Source of the DNA: Sodiomyces alkalinus F11
Lineage: Eukaryota; Ascomycota; Sordariomycetes; Glomerellales; Plectosphaerellaceae
Direction: 5' to 3'
NCBI RefSeq assembly: GCF_003711515.1
Contig: NW_021167089.1
Location: 565,296 to 629,295, forward strand
Length of the DNA: 64,000 nucleotides
Program-made: the position numbers and the translations under genes
The notes under the pieces: model-generated
Seen by the model: the letters and a program-made list of their open reading frames with translations, nothing else
Databases searched by the model: none
Told to the model about the DNA's origin: nothing
Shown: positions 58,401 to 64,000 of the stretch, piece by piece
How the letters are laid out: each line of letters opens with the position of its first letter
Position numbering within the stretch: position 1 is the stretch's first letter

Positions 58401-58900
58401 TTCGGTTTATAGGTATAGGGCGGTATAATTTCTATATCGATCCCTTAACTACTCGTCTATAGCTAGGTTATTAAATCCCCTACTAGATTAACGATTAAGG
58501 GCTTATTATTACTACGTATCTTATAGATATATAAAGTAAACTACCGGTTAACCTATTATTCAAACGCTTATAACGCGTTATAGACTATAACGCTGTTTTT
58601 CGAAGCTAAAGGCAGTATATAGATCTAGCCGCTATGTTCGTCCTTTATTATAAGTAGATATCGTATACCGTTATAGCTCTTAGGTAGCTCTTAAAGATCC
58701 TAATAAATATGCTAAGACGGTTATAGGGAGCGGTGTTCTGATATATATCGAGATATAACTTCACGTGCCTAGGTTCGGGAGTATAACTTATAGTCTATCC
58801 GCTTAGTTCCCTTAATCAATACATTCCTAGCGTTACGAACTAATACTTATAAAACGCTTAGTCCTAGATAGCCTACTCTTAAGTGTTTATTATTATTAAT
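55450..58900 (-). mobile_element. Ty1/copia retrotransposon relic, RIP-mutated, minus strand
   Basis: Read on the minus strand: integrase (PPYTYKPNRGSERA near 58370-58440, matching PPYTPEQNGVAERA), then reverse transcriptase (SFAATLTDLGIEASKEELCLFY followed by VIFFIDDTLILF near 56435-56560) and RNase H (TSITEVELL near 55830-55860). This is the copia order integrase-RT-RNase H. Numerous RIP stops are present. LTRs were not recognised. It is a different copy from the left copia element and in the opposite orientation. Confidence 0.85.
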
Positions 58901-59940
58901 CTTACTCCGCTATCCTAACTAATCTATAATTATTATTATTTTAGGAGCCTTTCTAGGCTATACGGTCCTTCTCGGGTAGCTATAAAGGGGAAAACCCAGG
59001 TAAAACCCGGGGAAAACCTCTATATACTTCCTTAGGTGGAGTAATACCGTTACGGGGCCGATATAGCCCCGGTTCGTCTCTGCTACGTATCTAGATTATA
59101 CCTTTAGGCTAGTGGCTAACGGGAAGTATAGCAGGCTAGTGGTTAGGTAGGTTAGCCTAAGCCAATCGTTAGCGACGGAGTAGAGACCGAGGGGGGTACC
59201 GCCGCGCCTCCGCGGTACGGTAGTTATATCCCTTTAGCCTCGGCCTCCTTACGTCTCCGAGGATTATACCTTTTATTTCTTCTGTTCGGTTAATAAAGAG
59301 TATAGAGGAGGTAGACGCCTCCTGCCTCCCCTAGGTAGGTTCCTGCTATATCCGGCGGTAGGTAGGGAGGATAATACTCTACCCTATTATAAAATTTAGA
59401 TAGTTAATCTCCTATAAGGTTTTTATGCCTCTTTTTCTCTCTCTTCCTCCTATAATGCTAATAAGTTCGTTATAGGTTTTCCTCCAGATCTATACCCGCT
59501 TACGGTGCTATAGGCTTATCGTTACGGCTCTATACTAATAATAAACCCTTTTAGTTTTCCTTATTATTTCTCTCTTATACTTTAACTATAGGTGTTTTAT
59601 AGGTAGTATCGCGGTGGCGTAGTAGCGTAGGGGTTAACTAGATAGTATAGTATTAATTTATATATATAAATAAGTAATCCGAAATAGTAGTATAATATAA
59701 GTTCTTTTCATGGCGTAACGGTGCCTTAGTAGTAGCGTGCTAATAATCGTAGATATCGTCTCCTAATCATACTAATACTAATAATAATAACCGCCGCTAC
59801 GAGCACGGTATAGTTTATGTTATACCGTATATAGCCCTTAGTAGCGTCGGAGTGGTATTATAGTGCTAATATAGGGTAGTTATATTTATTATAGTAAGCG
59901 TTTAGGTACTTACCCCGATAATATAGAAGCTTACGCTAAT
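58900..59940. mobile_element. RIP-mutated spacer between copia and LINE relics
   Basis: Its RIP composition matches the neighbours, with a somewhat GC-richer patch (59030-59230). It could hold the end of the copia element and the 3' end of the LINE. No coding motif was recognised. Confidence 0.45.
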
Positions 59941-62900
59941 ACCACGGGAATAGGCGCGGCCTATTACTAGTATACTAATAATCGCTATCTATATAAGAAT
60001 ATAAGTTACCTTAGTGCTATAGTAGTGCCGTGTATACGTTATAGTAGTTATAGCTAATAATTCGATAGGTCTTCTCCGCTACTAAGAAGTAGTAGTAGCG
60101 CCTTATAGATATCTATTAGGTATATATAGCGGTAAAGGCCGCTAGTAGCGCGGGTATCGCTATTTTAGGTATCCCCTTTTAGTGTTATAATAGCTCTACG
60201 CTAATAAGTTATAGGCTAAGGAGCGCCTAGGGATAGCATCCCGGTCTTTTAGCCGGGCCCTAAACTAGGCGTTACCTTCCGGTCGCGGTTATAGCGGTAC
60301 TATGTTAGTAAAGGTATAGGAGTTATCTTATTAGATAAGACGTTTAGAGGGTAAGATAGATCTAATCCTAGAAGACCTTATAAGTAGCACCCCCTTAGTC
60401 TTATTATAGCTCCCTAGCGGTATTAGTTAGCTAATTAGTCTAGTAGGGTCTTAAGTATATTAAGAGCGGTGTTAATGCCTCCGAGAGAGGTAATAATAAT
60501 AAGAGCTAATCTATACCGTACTAGTACCACGTTAATACTGCTAGGGTCCCGGCTTATAGGGCCCCTATTCTAATAATTAATTAGTCGTCGTATCGTCTTA
60601 TCCCCGATACGGTTTTATTTCGGTATCACGGGTATCTTTATAGGCCTTTATAACTTCAAGGGCGAGGCGGAAGTCCTTAAGCCTTTTCTGTTATAGGAAC
60701 CACCTTATAACTATCCCGGCCTTAGTATCGTATGCTAGTACGTCGTATAAATCTCCTCTACTTATAAGTGGCCTCCTTACGGTACCGAAAAGGTCCTTAC
60801 GGTCTTCCTTAGTTACCTCCTAGCACTAGAGTATTACGTGCTCCGCCGTTTCCACCCCTCTATCTCCGTAAAGGCACCGCGGTAATAGGAAGCCCGGTAC
60901 CCTCGCTTTAGCTAGGAATACCTATAGGCCTAGTTTTTCTAATCTAATCTAGGTAAGTACGGAGCTTTATAGTTTAAGGAGCCCTCTATATTTCCGGAGG
61001 GAGCGTTATATTAGAGGGCGGCTTAGTACCGCTACGGCGTAGGTATAGGGCCGCTATACTTTCGCCTAGGCTTAACCCTATTCCCTTATAAGGGCCTTCC
61101 TCGGGGGCGAGGTTCTAGCCTAGTTTATTAGAGCGGTAAGCTATACTATCTACGCGAGGGCAGTATAGGTCCTATAATACCGGTTCGGTACTGCTAAGAC
61201 TCTCGCCGCGACGTATACTCCGGCTAATATCTTATTTTTAGTCCCTTCTTCTTATATCCGGAGGATCTTTTAGGTACTTAGGCTTAAGAGGTATAGGTTA
61301 AGGGGGGGGATAAAGGTCTCTTTTTCGAGGACCCTAACCGGCGTGGCTTTATAGGCTCCGGCTATTAATCGGAGGTATCGGTTCTATACCGCTATAAGTG
61401 CCGCTACGGGGCTATACTGGGGGCCAGCCCCTATCTTATAGATAGTTAAGGCGTAATAAGCGATTACCAATCGTATAACTACGAGGTATAGTCTCCTTAC
61501 GTCTATAAAGCTATATCCCTACGCTACCGCGCTAAGCCTGAAGAGGGCGTATATTTAGGTGGCTAGGCGGTTCTTTACCTCTTTAGTGTTTTGTTAGAAG
61601 TTAAGCTTCCTATTAAGCTAAACGCCTAGGAGTCTTATCGCCTCCGTTACCGGTACTAAAATAGTACTAAGGGGGAGCGGGGTAGGTAAGGGTTAGCGTA
61701 ACTTCGTGAAAGGGATATAGATATACTTAGCTGGTTCGAACTATAATCCGCTCGCTATCTCCTAGTCTAGGTATATCCGCTATGCGGCGGCGAGGCGTTA
61801 CCGCATTTATGGATTTATTCTGCTAAAGGCGATAATATTCGTGTTATCGACGAAGCCTACTATTATCGTTTTAGGAACCCTTTCTAATTCTTTGTATAGG
61901 GTAGAGATATAGAGGATAAAGAGGATAAGGGAGATTGGGGAGCCTTATAGTATACCCCCACGGAGGTATCGCGGGGGGGCCGTTTCGCTATTAAGTAATA
62001 GCTAGGCTATACGGTCTTAAAGAAAGCTACTAATTAGGGTAATAAGCTACTAGGGGAAGCCTTTCCTTTTAAGTACCTTAAGGAGGCGAGGATAAGGGAT
62101 AGTATTAAAGGCGCCTTTAATATCTAGTTAGAGTATCGAAGCGGTGCCACTATAGGCCTAGCTCGCCCTTATAGCCTCCGTGACTCTTTATACTACCGTC
62201 TTTATACTTCGCCCTATCCGGTTTCCTATCTATCCCTCTAGGAGAAGCCGATACTCCTCCGCTATAATAACAATCCGATCGGCTAATATCCCTTTAAGGA
62301 CCTTACCTATTATACTAAGGAGTAATATCGGTCGCTAGCCCTTTACTATCCCGTAGTCGGCCGGCCGCCGGCCTTCCTTCTTAAGGACTACTATAATAGT
62401 ATAGCGGCACCTCTTTGGGTAATAGCTTACTTTAAGGCATGCTATAAAGATAGTACTAAGTCTTTAGTGTATAAGGGGTCTATATACTTTTAGGAGCCCT
62501 GCTAGGAGTCTGTCTAGTCCTAGTACCGTCTAGGGTTTTATCTTCTTAAGGTGCCCCTATATATCCGTTACGGTAATATTTTAGCGGACGTCCTACCCCG
62601 GGGGGAATTCCGCGCCTAAGGGTCTAAGGGCGGTAAGGGAGGAGGGGGGGAAGAACTTCCGGTTAAGGATTTCGGCTTTTTCTACGTGTATAGTTACCGG
62701 GTTATCGCTATCGTCTTAGTATAATAGTAGTACTAATAGGGGGTTCGGCGGTGCTCCCCCTTTAGTTTATGCTTATTTTTATAACCGCCAGAGAAGGCTA
62801 TCGTCCTTCCCGGTCAAGTAGAGTAGGTGCTATTAATATAGCCGCTTCGCTACCGTTATAGCCTTATCTTAGCGCCTCTTTACTTCCTAGAACTTATCCT

Positions 62901-64000
62901 ATCGGTTCCGGGATTTCCTGGATATATATCTACGGTAAAGGCGCCTTATTTCTTAGGTAAGGGCGGTTAGCTCCGCGTTCTACTAAGGAGTAGGTAGGCG
63001 TTTAGGGGTGCCCCCGCGGTGGCGCGGCGCGGCCTTATCGGCTAGGGTTATAAGGTCTTCTATTAGGTTATTTAGTGCTAAGTCGATATCTGCTAGTAAT
63101 ATAAGGGGGCCGGTCTGCTATATCCACGTGGCGGCGAGCTAGGGGACCTATATAGGGTTAAAGTCTTTCTAGACCTAGTAGGGCCTGGCTAGGTCCTATA
63201 ATAGTATCGTCGCGATAATCGGTATAGTATCTATCTTTATACGGATTCGGGCTATCTATAAATAATAGTCTAACCCGATAACGGTTTTATCCGGGCTATT
63301 AAAGTCGTAGCGGAGCCTTTACGTTACTTATATAAGGTTAATAATACTAGCGCGCCGGCCCGGGCGGTGCTATATGGTTATTCCGGGGGGGTTACTAGGT
63401 CTAGGTTCTACCGGGTTATAAGGGTAAGTAGGGTATCGGCTTAGAGGTAGTACCGTAGTAGCTAAGACTATAGGGGGTAGTATAGGTTAAAGTCCCCTAT
63501 AAGGACGTATCGGCCCCGTAGCAGTGCCGTATCGAATATATCTTATAGGGGCGTATTCTAGGGGATCCTAGCTAACTAGTAGTTCTCTAAGTAGATCGAC
63601 TAGATTATAAGGGTATCGTCTCCGGTCCTAAAAATAACCACGTAGGTATCGCGGTAGGCCCGCTATATCTATATATATAGCGGGTATCTTTTATAGATAT
63701 ATAGGAGGGCGCGGCCTCCTCCCTAGATTAGCCGGTATACCCCTTAGGAGGGGTAGGTAAGGCTTTTCGTGAAACGGTTAAGGCCGGGTTCCTAGATTAC
63801 TATCACGTTATACTTAGCGCGGCACCGAAGCGGTAGCTCCCGCTACGCCTAACTCCCCCCTATATTCTATAAAAGGATATAGATTTCTATTAATTAAAGG
63901 GGGGGATTAAGATAGCGTGCCCGGTATAACCGGGGTCTAGCTCTAGGGTTCCTACTACGGTGCCTTACTAGCCCTATAGGGGACTATATAGGCGCTTATT
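59940..64000 (-). mobile_element. Non-LTR retrotransposon (LINE, Tad/I-like) relic, 5' end outside window
   Basis: Read on the minus strand: an apurinic-type endonuclease with RYVLIGDFNLYYPL (about 63470-63520; GDFN at 63486-63497), then reverse transcriptase. The latter includes LDIKGAFNTIPYPRLL (about 62090-62135), RGGIL*GSPISLILFILYIS (about 61915-61975; the stop is a former Gln of QGSP) and VGFVDNTNIIAFS (about 61825-61865; FADD seen as FVDN). A C-terminal C-X-Y-G...ETAEHV..C motif (about 60840-60890) matches the zinc motif of such elements. The 3' boundary is approximate. RIP stops make it dead. Confidence 0.87.

Overview
The window is nuclear DNA of a filamentous ascomycete (Pezizomycotina, most like a sordariomycete). 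The genes have short introns of 57-146 bp with GT..AG ends. The gene set is typically fungal: a Pth11-like receptor, a DUF3433 membrane protein, ALO1, a GPI-type aspartic protease and a berberine-bridge-like oxidase. Both ends are transposon DNA destroyed by repeat-induced point mutation (RIP): CpA/TpG is nearly gone, TpA is everywhere, and glutamine and tryptophan codons have become stops. I could not assign a species. All exon joins were derived by hand from splice signals, reading phase and family motifs.

Layout. (1) 1-12.1 kb is RIP-destroyed. A Ty1/copia element on the + strand was interrupted near its 3' end by a complete 8.8-kb Ty3/gypsy chromovirus (LTRs 2858-3549 and 10977-11667, 5-bp target duplication). 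The chromovirus carries gag, protease, RT, RNase H, integrase and chromodomain relics, plus an unexpected antisense coding relic between pol and the 3' LTR. The edge of this block lies inside a 49-bp inverted repeat (11944-12250). (2) 12.3-53.6 kb is the normal gene compartment with eleven supported protein genes: an RBM5/10-like splicing factor (+), aspartic protease (-), coiled-coil protein (-), secreted FAD oxidoreductase (-), Pth11-like seven-helix receptor (+), disordered protein (+), DUF3433 protein (-), mitochondrial membrane protein (-), Tcd-type E1-like tRNA t6A dehydratase (+), ALO1 (+) and a CNL1-like BLOC-1 subunit (-). A 0.6-kb RIP-mutated island (about 48725-49335) sits just upstream of ALO1. 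(3) 53.66-64 kb is again RIP-destroyed: an unclassified relic (+), a Ty1/copia relic (-) and a LINE relic with endonuclease and reverse transcriptase (-).

The genes are mostly independent housekeeping or accessory loci, not a pathway cluster. The one functional pair is the divergent couple of a mitochondrial inner-membrane-type protein and the Tcd protein (an outer-membrane family in yeast). They share a 636-bp promoter holding four ATTGG (inverted CCAAT) boxes at exact 13-bp spacing.

I found no convincing new multi-gene system. The observations most worth following are the antisense relic inside the chromovirus, the inverted repeat mutated on one arm only, the CCAAT array, the tandem hairpin repeats at 48.14-48.29 kb, and the apparent sparing of CpApC sites by RIP.
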